Notes: generated by a model not told the origin, from the sequence alone. A DNA stretch of 64,000 bases from Mycobacterium sp. NS-7484 (GCF_001953975.1 NZ_MBEJ01000127.1:62001-126000), one strand, 5' to 3'; positions 9,615-18,339 are shown, counted from the stretch's first letter. Made by a program: numbers and translations.

Positions 9615-9953
9615 CGGATCTAGATACCCCGGGCCGCCGTTAACGTATCAGTTAATAATATGGTTCGATATCCGCCACCGGGAAGCGACCGAATACCACG
9701 CCACACCTGCGCCGACATGAGCGCGATGGTATTGGACGGCCCCCGGTGAGCAAACCCATAATTGGATTCAAAGCGCAAATTGCGCGCGGACTGACGAAGG
9801 TGGCAAATCAAGCCCACACGACGTCACGCCCACTTCCCGACGGCTTTCGACCCACCGGTCAGAATGGGCGAATCTCACACCGGCCGCCGCGACAATTTCG
9901 ACACGCCCCCGTCAGCAGGCCACGCTGTTGTGCGATCTTCGCCGCCGTCGTCC
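9615..9953 (-). promoter_or_regulatory. Intergenic region upstream of the membrane-synthase operon
   Basis: No convincing gene lies here. The end next to the operon is unusually AT-rich. An inverted repeat TTAAC-N6-GTTAA is at 9640-9655, and just upstream on the minus strand is a TATTAT hexamer that could be a -10 box. A second short palindrome, GCGCAA-A-TTGCGC, is at 9773-9785. The first could be a regulator site over the promoter. The rest appears to be plain spacer after rskA, and no strong hairpin terminator for rskA was found. Confidence 0.45.
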
Positions 9954-10649
9954 TCACGCCAACGAAAGCCGCGCCACCATGTCCCCCGTCGGCTGCGGCG
10001 ACCCGCCCTCGGGTTCCATGGTGAACGCCAGCGCGGTCGAATCTCCGAGACCGCGCACCATGGCGGTGATCGAAGGCGTCGAGGGTGTGCCGGCCCCCAT
10101 CGTCCCCGCCGACTCCGGCCCCTGATCGGTCATCAGCCACATCTGATAGACCATCCCGGGCGGTGGCGGCGCCGCGTTGTTCATCACGACGACACCGCTC
10201 CGCTCGTCGCGCGAGTACACGAACGTCGCGGTGCCCCCGGCACTGAGCTGTGCAGTCGCCGTGCGGACATCGCCTGCCGCCATCACCTGCTCGGCGGTGG
10301 TCGGCGCACTCGCCGGGCGCAGGGCCAGCCCCGCACCGAAGCCCGCTGCGGCGATCAACACCGCGGCGGCGGCACTCGACAGCCCTGTGCGCCAACGCGA
10401 TCGGCCGCGATGTCCTTCGCGGGAAACCGCCAGCGCACGTTCACGCAGGGACACCGGCGGGGGCACGGCGACCGTCGACGACGCCTTCGCCATCGTCTCG
10501 CGGACCACCCGCACCTCGCCGCGGAATGCCCGCGCGGTCTCAGCGCCGGCCGCGGCCAGCCGCCGTTCGATGTCGGTACGCTCGGCGTCGGAAACCGCGT
10601 CCAACGAGTACGCGGTCGCCAGATCCGGCAGCTCCGAATCTTCTGTCAT
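9954..10649 (-). CDS. rskA: Anti-sigma-K factor RskA
   Basis: This 231-residue single-pass membrane protein has an N-terminal cytoplasmic anti-sigma domain (about residues 1-80), one span at about 88-110, and an extracytoplasmic domain with the VYQMWL and AGTMG motifs seen in RskA. It matches M. tuberculosis RskA (Rv0444c) in length and motif order as I recall it. It holds SigK inactive until regulated proteolysis releases the sigma factor. Its ATG overlaps the sigK stop by four bases, so the two are translationally coupled. Here the pair lies directly behind dipZ, whereas in M. tuberculosis sigK-rskA is remote from dipZ-mpt70/mpt83. Confidence 0.95.
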   Translation of the reverse strand: MTEDSELPDLATAYSLDAVSDAERTDIERRLAAAGAETARAFRGEVRVVRETMAKASSTVAVPPPVSLRERALAVSREGHRGRSRWRTGLSSAAAAVLIAAAGFGAGLALRPASAPTTAEQVMAAGDVRTATAQLSAGGTATFVYSRDERSGVVVMNNAAPPPPGMVYQMWLMTDQGPESAGTMGAGTPSTPSITAMVRGLGDSTALAFTMEPEGGSPQPTGDMVARLSLA

Positions 10650-11245
10650 GTCACCCCCAGACAGTCACGGAGCCTGCGCAGTCCGTCGCGCATCCGGGTT
10701 TTCACCGTGCCCAGGCTCGTCGACAGTCGTTCGGACACCTGCGGATACGTCAGACCGTCGTAGTAGGCGAGCTCGATCGCCTGGCGTTGCAGGTCGGTCA
10801 GTGACCCCAGACAGTCGGCCACCTGTCGCTGCTCGTCAGAGCGGATCGCCGAGTCGGCGACCACGTCGCTGTCAGGTTCGGTGCTCACCGCGGTGTAGTG
10901 GGCCTCGCGCCGACTGGAGGCCACCTCGGACCGGACCCGGTCCACCGCGCGGCGATGGGCCAGCGTCATGAGCCAGGACAGCGCTGACCCCTGCTGCGGG
11001 TCGTAGTCCGCCGCGCGCCGCCACACCTGGGCGTAGACCTCCTGCGTGGTCTCCTCGCTGTAGCCGGGATCGCGCAGGATACGCAGAATCAACCCGTACA
11101 CCCGGGCACTGGTGGCGTCATACAGCCCGGCGAACGCCTCGGCGTCGCCGCGGGCAACCCGGCGCAGTTGGGCGTCGAGCACGTTGCTCACGTCCGGCAT
11201 ACCTGCCATCGATGGGTAGCCTAGCGCCGAGTCGACGGTGCTCAT
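10646..11245 (-). CDS. sigK: ECF RNA polymerase sigma factor SigK
   Basis: This is a protein of 199 residues with sigma region 2 (RVYGLILRILRD, GYSEETTQEVY) and region 4 (LTDLQRQAIELAYYDGLTY, then TVKTRMRDGLRRLR). These agree closely with M. tuberculosis SigK, which drives mpt70, mpt83 and dipZ. The ATG at 11245 lies six bases after the dipZ stop; ATGs at 11209 and 11200 are alternatives, and the one at 11200 (MPDVSNVL) would give a length closer to the M. tuberculosis protein. Because it lies behind dipZ, whose promoter looks SigK-dependent, the gene is probably autoregulated. It is held in check by the overlapping rskA product. Confidence 0.95.
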   Translation of the reverse strand: MSTVDSALGYPSMAGMPDVSNVLDAQLRRVARGDAEAFAGLYDATSARVYGLILRILRDPGYSEETTQEVYAQVWRRAADYDPQQGSALSWLMTLAHRRAVDRVRSEVASSRREAHYTAVSTEPDSDVVADSAIRSDEQRQVADCLGSLTDLQRQAIELAYYDGLTYPQVSERLSTSLGTVKTRMRDGLRRLRDCLGVT

Positions 11246-11251
11246 CGCCGG

Positions 11252-12967
11252 TCACCCGTAGGTGAACGAAAATGCCTGGAGCCCTTGGCTCAATCGGACT
11301 TCTATCTGGCCCCGATGCACAGCGCGGTCGCTGACGATCTGCCGCAGCGTGGGCGGCCCGCCGACTGGCACGGTCGTGGTCTCACCACCCCGCACCACGG
11401 TCACGGTGCCGGTGCCACCCACGACCAGATAGACGTTCTTGGCCTGGTAGTCGAGTTTGATGGCCGAATCCGCCCCTCGGGCGGTCGCGCCCTGGTAGTC
11501 CAGATGCCAAGGCCCGTGCAGGGCGAACGAGTCCGCGGGCAGGTTCGCGGGATAGTCGAACCTCGCGTCGCCCTCGTCGTATGCGCCGCCGCCGGCGTAG
11601 TTGATCTCCTTACCGACGCCCAGATAGGTCTCGGGGGTGAGGGCCGACGTCGGCGTGACGTCCGGCGCATTCACCGGCGCCGGTAAGGGGGCGCCCTTCG
11701 CGTCCACGAGCAACTCGCGGATCAGCCGTTCGGTCACGTCGTAGCCGCCCTCACCGAACTTCACGTGCCGTACGACACCGTTCGCATCGATCAGGTACTC
11801 GGCCGGCCAGTACCGGTTCTCGTAGTTCGTCCATGTGGAGTACGAATTGTCCAGGGCCACCGGGTAAGTGATGCCCAGGTCGGCCGCACCGGCGGCGACG
11901 TTGCCGGGCACCCGCTCGAACGCATACTCCGGTGTGTGCACGCCGATCACCGTCAGGCCGGAATCCTGGTAGCGGTCATACCAGTCGACGACGTGGGGAA
12001 TCGCGCGTTGGCAGTTGATGCACGAGTAGGCCCAGAAGTCGATCAGTACCACTTTGCCGCGCAGGTCTTTCAGGGCCACTGGTGCTCCGCCGGGGGCGTT
12101 GAGCCATTGGGTGATTCCGGTGATCTCCGGCGCCGGCCCGCAGTTCTGGAGTTCCTCTGCGCCCTCGGCGCATTGCGACAACGCTCCGCTACCGGTCGGG
12201 CTCAACCGGTCCGCCACCTCACCGGCGGTCGCCACCCGGTCCTGCAGTCCACTGGTGTAATCCGGAATTGCCCGCTGCAGTTTCGCCGGCACGTCGGCGG
12301 CCAGCGCCACGGCGAACACCAGCATCACCACCCCACCGATCAACCGGATCTTGCGCTGTTGCCGACGGAATGCATTGACCCGCTCGACAACTCGGCGCCC
12401 GGCGAGCGCGAAGGCGAGGAGCGGCAGCGCGGCACCGATGGCGAACGACAGGGTCAGTGCGACGGTGTTCACGCCGATCGAACCGGTCGCGCCCGCGACG
12501 ACGATCGCCGCGAGCACCGGTCCCGCGCACGGCACATAGAGCACACCGAGCGCCAACCCCAAGCCGAAACCGCCACTCCCAGAGCCGAACTGCTTCTGCG
12601 GAATCCGGCTGAACGGCTTCTCCAGCAGCAACTCGACGCGTGGGAAGATCAGGCCGAGACCGATCAGTGTCAGTCCTAGCAGGCCCGCCCAGCGGAGCGC
12701 GTCCTGAGGCAGGTGCAACAACTGCAGCAAGGCCGAGCCGGCCAGCGTCACGACACTGAAGCTCAGCACCAGCCCGGCGATCACGCGATAAGGACGGGAG
12801 GTGGTGACCAATGTCGGTTTCACCGCGACGATCGTCGCGCCGTCCGACTCGGTGACGCGAGCACTCTGCGCACCGGAGAAGAAGATGACGGGCAGTACCG
12901 GCAGGATGCACGGCGAGATGCCCGTGATGAGGCCGCCGAGAAATCCGATGAGCACCAGGGTGTACAT
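11252..12967 (-). CDS. dipZ: DipZ: CcdA-type thiol transporter fused to thioredoxin and C-terminal domains
   Basis: This protein of 571 residues starts at MYTLVLIGF. The CcdA-like part has SPCILPVLP at 18-26 (Cys20) and YVPCAGPVL at 144-152 (Cys147), the redox cysteines that carry electrons across the membrane. An extracytoplasmic thioredoxin-like domain has FWAYSCINCQ with Cys316 and Cys319, and a carbohydrate-binding-like C-terminal domain follows. This matches M. tuberculosis DipZ (Rv2874). The chosen ATG is the seventh base after a SigK-like -10 box, so the mRNA would be leaderless. It probably keeps exported disulphide proteins, such as its divergent neighbour MPT83, correctly folded. 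That partnership is inferred from the shared regulation. Confidence 0.93.
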   Translation of the reverse strand: MYTLVLIGFLGGLITGISPCILPVLPVIFFSGAQSARVTESDGATIVAVKPTLVTTSRPYRVIAGLVLSFSVVTLAGSALLQLLHLPQDALRWAGLLGLTLIGLGLIFPRVELLLEKPFSRIPQKQFGSGSGGFGLGLALGVLYVPCAGPVLAAIVVAGATGSIGVNTVALTLSFAIGAALPLLAFALAGRRVVERVNAFRRQQRKIRLIGGVVMLVFAVALAADVPAKLQRAIPDYTSGLQDRVATAGEVADRLSPTGSGALSQCAEGAEELQNCGPAPEITGITQWLNAPGGAPVALKDLRGKVVLIDFWAYSCINCQRAIPHVVDWYDRYQDSGLTVIGVHTPEYAFERVPGNVAAGAADLGITYPVALDNSYSTWTNYENRYWPAEYLIDANGVVRHVKFGEGGYDVTERLIRELLVDAKGAPLPAPVNAPDVTPTSALTPETYLGVGKEINYAGGGAYDEGDARFDYPANLPADSFALHGPWHLDYQGATARGADSAIKLDYQAKNVYLVVGGTGTVTVVRGGETTTVPVGGPPTLRQIVSDRAVHRGQIEVRLSQGLQAFSFTYG

Positions 12968-12973
12968 GGCCGG

Positions 12974-13001
12974 TATTCGGCGCCGACGGACTATCGGATT
13001 G
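12974..13001 (-). promoter_or_regulatory. SigK-type promoter of dipZ-sigK-rskA
   Basis: On the minus strand CAATCC is followed after 16 bases by CGAATA. This differs at one position from the CCATCC-N15/16-CGAATA motif I recall for SigK. Transcription about seven bases after the -10 box would begin at 12967, the A of the dipZ ATG, which predicts a leaderless message and autoregulation of sigK. Confidence 0.75.
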
Positions 13002-13015
13002 GTCAGGATCCGAAC

Positions 13016-13043
13016 CCATCTGCGCCGACCCCCGCACCGAATA
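13016..13043 (+). promoter_or_regulatory. SigK-type promoter of mpt83
   Basis: CCATCT, a 16-base spacer and CGAATA match the SigK consensus at 11 of 12 positions. The implied start of transcription, near 13050, leaves a leader of about 50 bases with an AGGGAG ribosome site at 13088-13093. It is divergent from the dipZ promoter, with only 14 bases between their -35 boxes. Confidence 0.8.
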
Positions 13044-13100
13044 CCCACTGACCGAGAAAGTGACGGCGGTCACCGTCAATCACCCATAGGGAGTCGGAAA

Positions 13101-13748
13101 ATGTTGAACCTTCAGTACAAGACGGCCGCGGCCGCGGCAATGGCAGCCACGGCAATGTTCGCGTTGCCGTCCTGCTCGAATGACACCGCGCAGTCCGCAC
13201 CCGGCACGCCAGAGGTCACCAGTGCGTCGGCCGCTCCCATGGCCGCCGACCCGGCGGCAGACCTGGTGGGGCCGGGCTGTAAGTCCTACGCGGAAAAGGT
13301 GCCGTCCGGTCCCGGTTCGGTGGTCGGGATGGCGCAGGATCCCGTCACCGTCGCCGCGTCGAACAACCCCATGCTGACGACGCTGACCGCCGCCATCTCC
13401 GGAAAGCTGAATCCGAACGTGAACCTGGTGGACACCCTCAACGGCGGTGAGTTCACCGTATTCGCTCCCACCGACGACGCGTTCGCCAAGATCGATCCGG
13501 CCACCATGGAGGTGCTCAAGACGGATTCGGCGATGCTGACAAAGATCCTGACCTACCACGTCGTGCCCGGTCAGGCCAGTCCCGCCAAGGTCGTCGGCAC
13601 CCGGCCGACCGTGCAGGGCGCATCTGTGACGGTCACCGGTTCGGGTGACGCGCTGAAGGTCAACGACGCATCGGTGGTGTGCGGCGGCGTCCACACCGCC
13701 AACGCCACCGTCTATCTCATCGACACCGTGCTCATGCCGCCTAGCTGA
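13101..13748 (+). CDS. mpt83: MPT83-like fasciclin-domain lipoprotein
   Basis: This is a 215-residue exported protein. The signal peptide ends in a lipobox (ALPSC) with Cys25 as the lipidation site, which makes it MPT83-like rather than the soluble MPT70. After a Pro/Ala-rich linker, a fasciclin (FAS1) domain runs from about residue 75 to the end, with FTVFAPTDDAF and LTYHVVPG as the usual H1 and H2 boxes. The two cysteines flanking the domain (GPGCKSY and SVVCGG) probably form the disulphide known in this family. FAS1 proteins mediate adhesion in other organisms; in the M. tuberculosis complex MPT83 is a surface antigen. It is divergently transcribed from dipZ behind its own SigK-type promoter. 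Confidence 0.93.
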   Translation: MLNLQYKTAAAAAMAATAMFALPSCSNDTAQSAPGTPEVTSASAAPMAADPAADLVGPGCKSYAEKVPSGPGSVVGMAQDPVTVAASNNPMLTTLTAAISGKLNPNVNLVDTLNGGEFTVFAPTDDAFAKIDPATMEVLKTDSAMLTKILTYHVVPGQASPAKVVGTRPTVQGASVTVTGSGDALKVNDASVVCGGVHTANATVYLIDTVLMPPS

Positions 13749-13784
13749 GAGCACCGGGCAGTCGAAGTCGCGGGCGCCCCGTCA

Positions 13785-13837
13785 TTTTCGACATGAGGGT
13801 CGTGGCGCGGCGCAGATGCCAACCCCCATGTCGAAAA
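13785..13837. repeat. Imperfect inverted repeat after mpt83
   Basis: TTTTCGACATG at 13785-13795 pairs with CATGTCGAAAA at 13827-13837, and adjacent GGG and CCC extend the stem. The loop is about 25 bases. It lies just after the mpt83 stop and may act as a terminator or as a dispersed intergenic repeat. Confidence 0.5.
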
Positions 13838-13866
13838 CGGCGCGAGCGCGGTTGTCGAGCAGACGC

Positions 13867-13901
13867 AAAGTGCCCCAAACCCGACGGGTTTGGGGCACTT
13901 T
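13867..13901. terminator. Strong bidirectional hairpin between mpt83 and rpsQ
   Basis: A perfect 16-bp stem (AAAGTGCCCCAAACCC paired with GGGTTTGGGGCACTTT) encloses a three-base loop. It starts with AAA and ends with TTT, so it can terminate both the S10 operon from the minus strand and mpt83 from the plus strand. Its left flank, GAGCAGACGCAAAG, also resembles the arm of the dispersed hairpin family seen elsewhere in the window. Confidence 0.85.
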
Positions 13902-13934
13902 CTACTACTCGCGTTGAGAAAGAAGAAGCCTTCG

Positions 13935-14243
13935 CTACTTCGCCTTCTCGAGAACCTCGACCAGGCGCCACCGCTTGGAGGCGGACATCGGCCGGGTCTC
14001 CATCAGCGAGACGCGGTCGCCGATACCGGCGTCGCCGTTCTCGTCATGCGCCTTGACCTTCTTGGTGGTCCGGATGATCTTGCCGTAGAGCGGGTGGCTC
14101 TTACGATCTTCCAGCTCGACCACGATGGTCTTCTGCATCTTGTCGCTCACCACGTAGCCGATGGCGGTCTTGCGACGGCCACGGGTCTCTTCGGTGCGCG
14201 GAGTGTGCCGAGGACCGGGCTGGGTGCCCTTGTCGTTTGCCAT
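13935..14243 (-). CDS. rpsQ: 30S ribosomal protein S17
   Basis: This 102-residue protein carries the S17 OB-fold, with the YVVSDKMQKTIVVELE start of the core and HDENGDAGIGDRVSLMETRP near the end. The N-terminal 25 residues form a polar extension usual in mycobacteria. S17 is a primary 16S rRNA-binding protein of the small subunit. It begins two bases after the rpmC stop and is the last gene of this S10 operon; a perfect hairpin follows its stop by about 33 bases. In many bacteria rplN follows rpsQ, but here, as in M. tuberculosis, the operon is broken at this point. Confidence 0.98.
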   Translation of the reverse strand: MANDKGTQPGPRHTPRTEETRGRRKTAIGYVVSDKMQKTIVVELEDRKSHPLYGKIIRTTKKVKAHDENGDAGIGDRVSLMETRPMSASKRWRLVEVLEKAK

Positions 14244-14245
14244 CT

Positions 14246-14479
14246 TTAGCTTTCCTCACCTCCGGGCCCGGAAGCCAGACCCAACTCACGTTCACGCAGC
14301 ACGGTGTACACCCGTGCAATCTCCTGGCGCACGGTGCGCAGCCGACGGTTGTTGGACAGCTGACCGGTAGCCATCTGGAAGCGCAGGTTGAACAGCTCTT
14401 CCTTCGACTCGCGCAGCTTGTCCGTCAACTCGGTGTCGGTCAGTTCGCGCAGTTCACCAGGCGTAGTTCCCACTGCCAT
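14246..14479 (-). CDS. rpmC: 50S ribosomal protein L29
   Basis: This 77-residue protein has the L29 helix-hairpin-helix pattern (LRELTDTELTDKL, EELFNLRFQMATGQL, RRLRTVRQEIARVYTVL). The ATG at 14479 overlaps the rplP stop by one base (TGATG), which fixes the start; longer in-frame readings upstream run into rplP. L29 lies near the peptide exit tunnel of the large subunit. The C-terminal tail (GLASGPGGEES) is longer than in Escherichia coli and typical of actinobacteria. Confidence 0.98.
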   Translation of the reverse strand: MAVGTTPGELRELTDTELTDKLRESKEELFNLRFQMATGQLSNNRRLRTVRQEIARVYTVLRERELGLASGPGGEES

Positions 14480-14895
14480 CAGAACTGCTCCTCTCGAGTC
14501 ACGATGCGTGCCTTGATCGGCAACTTGTGGATCGCGCGGGTCAGCGCGTCCCGGGCGATCTTCTCGTCCGGGTAGCTGAGCTCGAAGAGCACGCGACCGG
14601 GCTTGACGTTGGCAACCCACCACTCCGGCGAACCCTTACCGGAACCCATGCGGGTCTCGGCGGGCTTCTTGGTCAGCGGACGGTCCGGGAAGATGTTGAT
14701 CCACACCTTGCCGCCACGCTTGATGTGCCGGTTGATGGCGATACGAGCGGACTCGATCTGCCGGTTGGTGATGTAGGCGTGCTCCAGTGCCTGGATGCCG
14801 TAGTCACCGAAGCTCACCGACGTGCCGCCGCTGGCAATGCCACGCTGACGCGGGTGATGCTGCTTGCGGTGCTTGACCTTACGGGGAATCAGCAT
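14479..14895 (-). CDS. rplP: 50S ribosomal protein L16
   Basis: This protein of 138 residues begins MLIPRKVKHRKQH and contains the conserved IFPDRPLTKKPAETRMGSGKG segment, in which L16 contacts 23S rRNA near the A site. The length is usual for the family. It is coupled to rpmC by a one-base overlap and starts three bases after the rpsC stop. It is one of the last proteins to join the large subunit and is needed for peptidyl-transferase-centre maturation in other bacteria. Confidence 0.98.
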   Translation of the reverse strand: MLIPRKVKHRKQHHPRQRGIASGGTSVSFGDYGIQALEHAYITNRQIESARIAINRHIKRGGKVWINIFPDRPLTKKPAETRMGSGKGSPEWWVANVKPGRVLFELSYPDEKIARDALTRAIHKLPIKARIVTREEQF

Positions 14896-14898
14896 GGT

Positions 14899-15744
14899 TT
14901 AGCTCTCCGTGCTCTCAGCGGCCGGCGCTGCCTCGACAGCAGCGGCCTGCGGAGTAGTGCCTGCAGCGGCGTCGTCTCCGCCCGTCGCAGCGCGGCCGGC
15001 TTCGGTGCTCGTCGCCGTGGTGCCCGAGGAACCGCTGCGACGCGGCCGGGTGCCCGACGGACGCTCACGACGCGGCCGATCGCTGGCCGGCGCGGCAGCG
15101 GCGAGCTCACGCTTGCCACCGACGATGTCGCCCTTGTAAATCCAGACCTTCACGCCGATCCGGCCGAAGGTGGTCTTGGCCTCGTACAGGCCGTAGTCGA
15201 TGTCCGCGCGCAGCGTGTGCAGCGGAACGCGACCCTCGCGGTAGAACTCCGAGCGGCTCATCTCAGCACCGCCGAGGCGACCCGAGCACTGCACCCGGAT
15301 GCCCTTGACGTTCGGCTGACGCATGGCCGACTGGATCGCCTTGCGCATCGCGCGGCGGAACGCCACACGGTTGCTCAGCTGCTCGGCAACACCCTGGGCG
15401 ACGAGCTGAGCCTGCGACTCAGGGTTCTTCACCTCGAGGATGTTGAGCTGAACCTGCTTGCCGGTCAGCTTCTCCAGGTCGGCACGGATGCGGTCGGCCT
15501 CGGTGCCGCGGCGACCGATGACGATGCCGGGACGCGCGGTGTGGATGTCAACGCGAACCCGATCACGGGTGCGCTCGATCTCCACGTCGGCGATGCCGGC
15601 CCGCTCCAGACCCGTGGCCAGCAGACGCCGGATGGCGACGTCTTCCTTCACGTAGTCCTTGTACTGCTTGTCGGCGTACCACCGGGACTTCCACTCGGTC
15701 GTGATACCGAGCCGGAAGCCGTGGGGATTGATCTTCTGGCCCAC
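14899..15744 (-). CDS. rpsC: 30S ribosomal protein S3
   Basis: The 281-residue protein begins at a GTG (VGQKINPHGFRLG) that overlaps the rplV stop by one base. The N-terminal KH domain contains the GxxG-type IVIGRRGTEADRIR loop, and the C-terminal S3 domain follows. The last 65 or so residues are an Arg/Ala/Thr/Glu-rich low-complexity tail, which makes the protein longer than the usual 230-275 residues. S3 forms part of the mRNA entry channel. The tail is a known variable feature in mycobacteria and probably disordered. Confidence 0.98.
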   Translation of the reverse strand: MGQKINPHGFRLGITTEWKSRWYADKQYKDYVKEDVAIRRLLATGLERAGIADVEIERTRDRVRVDIHTARPGIVIGRRGTEADRIRADLEKLTGKQVQLNILEVKNPESQAQLVAQGVAEQLSNRVAFRRAMRKAIQSAMRQPNVKGIRVQCSGRLGGAEMSRSEFYREGRVPLHTLRADIDYGLYEAKTTFGRIGVKVWIYKGDIVGGKRELAAAAPASDRPRRERPSGTRPRRSGSSGTTATSTEAGRAATGGDDAAAGTTPQAAAVEAAPAAESTES

Positions 15745-16214
15745 TACTCCGAGCCTCCCTTCGTCTCGGCAGACTTCTTCGTGGCGGTCGCGGCCTTGCT
15801 GCCCTGCGCCCGACGGCTACGAGCGGAAGTAGATGCACCCGCGCCTCCGTTGCTCTTGGGCGGACGGCTTTCGACGATCACCGTGATGTGGCTGGTGCGC
15901 TTCCGAATCCGGAACGCACGCCCCTGGGCACGCGGACGGATGCGCTTGGCGGTCGGACCCTCATCGGCGTAGACGGTGGCGACCACCAGGGTCGTCGGGT
16001 CCAGGCCCTCGTTGTTCTGCGCGTTGGCGGCAGCGCTGGCGATCACCTTGGCGACCGGCTCGCTGGCAGCCTGCGGCGCCCACCGCAAGATGTCGAGGGC
16101 TTCCTCGACGCTCTTGCCGCGGACCAGATCGATGACGCGGCGGGCCTTGCTGGCCGAGACGCGCACGAAGCGCGCCTTCGCCTGTGCAGACGGATATTCA
16201 GTGACAGTGCTCAT
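15744..16214 (-). CDS. rplV: 50S ribosomal protein L22
   Basis: This 156-residue protein has the L22 core (ARFVRVSASKARRVIDLVRG, then the beta-hairpin RIRPRAQGRAFRIRKRTSHI near residues 92-111). The hairpin lines the peptide exit tunnel and is a known site of macrolide resistance changes; nothing unusual is visible in it here. An Ala/Ser/Lys-rich tail of about 35 residues follows. Its ATG overlaps the rpsS stop by four bases, and its stop overlaps the rpsC start. Confidence 0.98.
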   Translation of the reverse strand: MSTVTEYPSAQAKARFVRVSASKARRVIDLVRGKSVEEALDILRWAPQAASEPVAKVIASAAANAQNNEGLDPTTLVVATVYADEGPTAKRIRPRAQGRAFRIRKRTSHITVIVESRPPKSNGGAGASTSARSRRAQGSKAATATKKSAETKGGSE

Positions 16215-16492
16215 CGACGCTTGCTCTTCCGGTCGTCCTTGATGTGACCCTTGAAGGTGCGCGTCGGGGCGAACTCGCCGAGCTTGTGCCCGACCATTGC
16301 CTCGGTGACGAACACCGGGACATGCTTGCGGCCGTCATGCACCGCAAAGGTGTGCCCGATGAAGTCGGGGAGGATGGTCGACCGACGCGACCAGGTCTTG
16401 ATGACCTGCTTGGTGTTCTTCTCGTTCTGAACGTCGACCTTCTTGAGCAGATGGTCGTCGACGAACGGACCCTTTTTGAGACTACGAGGCAT
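16211..16492 (-). CDS. rpsS: 30S ribosomal protein S19
   Basis: The 93-residue protein begins MPRSLKKGPFVDDHLLKKV and carries the signature GHTFAVHDGRKHVPVFVTE. Length and sequence are typical. S19 lies in the head of the small subunit and contacts S13. It is coupled to rplV by a four-base overlap and follows rplB after a 21-base gap that contains the ribosome site. Confidence 0.98.
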   Translation of the reverse strand: MPRSLKKGPFVDDHLLKKVDVQNEKNTKQVIKTWSRRSTILPDFIGHTFAVHDGRKHVPVFVTEAMVGHKLGEFAPTRTFKGHIKDDRKSKRR

Positions 16493-16513
16493 CGCTGCTA
16501 CTCCTTCCGCGGC

Positions 16514-17350
<837 letters not shown>

Positions 17351-17380
17351 ATCAGTTAAATCCTCTTAGTTCCCGGCGGG

Positions 17381-17683
17381 TTAGGCCGGTGCTCCGAACA
17401 GGTCGATGGGCTTGCTGCCCTCGGCCAGGGTCACGATCGCGCGCTTGGTGTCCTTGCGCTTGCCGAAGCCCGAGCGGGTGCGCTTGCGCTTGCCCTGCCG
17501 GTTGGCGGTGTTCACCGAGCTCACCTTGACGTCGAAGATCTTCTCGATCGCGATCTTGATCTGCGTCTTGTTCGAGTCCGGGTGCACGATGAACGTGTAC
17601 ACGTTGTCCTCGATCAGCCCGTACGACTTCTCCGAGATGACCGGGGCCAGGATGATGTCGCGGGGGTCTGTAATTGTTGCCAT
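17381..17683 (-). CDS. rplW: 50S ribosomal protein L23
   Basis: This 100-residue protein has the L23 start (DIILAPVISEKSYGLIEDN) and the basic loop (NRQGKRKRTRSGFGKRKDTK) that contacts 23S rRNA. L23 surrounds the tunnel exit and is the docking site for trigger factor and the signal recognition particle. The ATG overlaps the rplD stop by one base. Confidence 0.98.
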   Translation of the reverse strand: MATITDPRDIILAPVISEKSYGLIEDNVYTFIVHPDSNKTQIKIAIEKIFDVKVSSVNTANRQGKRKRTRSGFGKRKDTKRAIVTLAEGSKPIDLFGAPA

Positions 17684-18339
17684 CAGACCGACGCTCCTTC
17701 TTTGTGGTCTTTGGTGCCTGCCTCGATGTAGGCGTTCAGAGCCTCGACCGAGAACACCACGTCGTCAGCGTTGAGCACGTCGTAGGTGTTCAGCTGATCC
17801 GGCGAGATCACGTGCACACCAGGCAGGTTGCGGACGCTGCGGGCGCCGACCTCGTCGGTGCGGCCGATGACGACCAGGACCTTCTTGTTCTCCGTCAAGG
17901 TGGCCAGGAACGCCTTGGCGCTCTTGGTCGACGGGGTCTGGCCCTCGATCAGTTCGGTGATCGCGTGGATGCGCTCGTTGCGGGCCCGGTCCGAGAGCGC
18001 ACCGCGCAGGGCGGCGGCGATCATCTTCTTCGGGGTCCGCTGGCTGTAGTCGCGCGGCTGCGGGCCGTGGACGATGCCACCACCGGTGAACTGCGGTGCG
18101 CGGGTCGAACCCTGACGCGCCCGGCCGGTGCCCTTCTGCCGGTACGGCTTCTTGCCGCCACCGGAGACCTCACCGCGGGTCTTCGTCGAGTGGGTGCCCT
18201 GGCGCTTGGCGGCCAACTGAGCGTTGACGACCTGGTGCATCAGAGCGATGTTGGGCTCGACGTCGAACAGCGCGGCGGGCAGCTCGACGGAACCGTCCGT
18301 CTTACCGGCCGGAGTCTTGACGTCAATTTTCAAAGTCAT
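17683..18339 (-). CDS. rplD: 50S ribosomal protein L4
   Basis: This 218-residue L4 protein has the extended tunnel loop RPYRQKGTGRARQGSTRAP-type motif near residues 67-90 and a globular Rossmann-like part. L4 and L22 together form the tunnel constriction. In Escherichia coli L4 also represses its own S10 operon through the mRNA leader; whether this holds here is not known. The start overlaps the rplC stop by one base. Confidence 0.98.
   Translation of the reverse strand: MTLKIDVKTPAGKTDGSVELPAALFDVEPNIALMHQVVNAQLAAKRQGTHSTKTRGEVSGGGKKPYRQKGTGRARQGSTRAPQFTGGGIVHGPQPRDYSQRTPKKMIAAALRGALSDRARNERIHAITELIEGQTPSTKSAKAFLATLTENKKVLVVIGRTDEVGARSVRNLPGVHVISPDQLNTYDVLNADDVVFSVEALNAYIEAGTKDHKEGASV

Noticed and set aside
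9668..9695. A SigK-like pair ATATCC-N16-CGAATA on the plus strand
   Set aside because: Only four of six -35 bases fit, and no plus-strand gene follows; it points into the 3' end of rskA. It is probably chance.
14527..15972. Long plus-strand frames opposite rplP, rpsC and rplV
   Set aside because: They are shadows of ribosomal protein genes, with no start context or recognisable domains.
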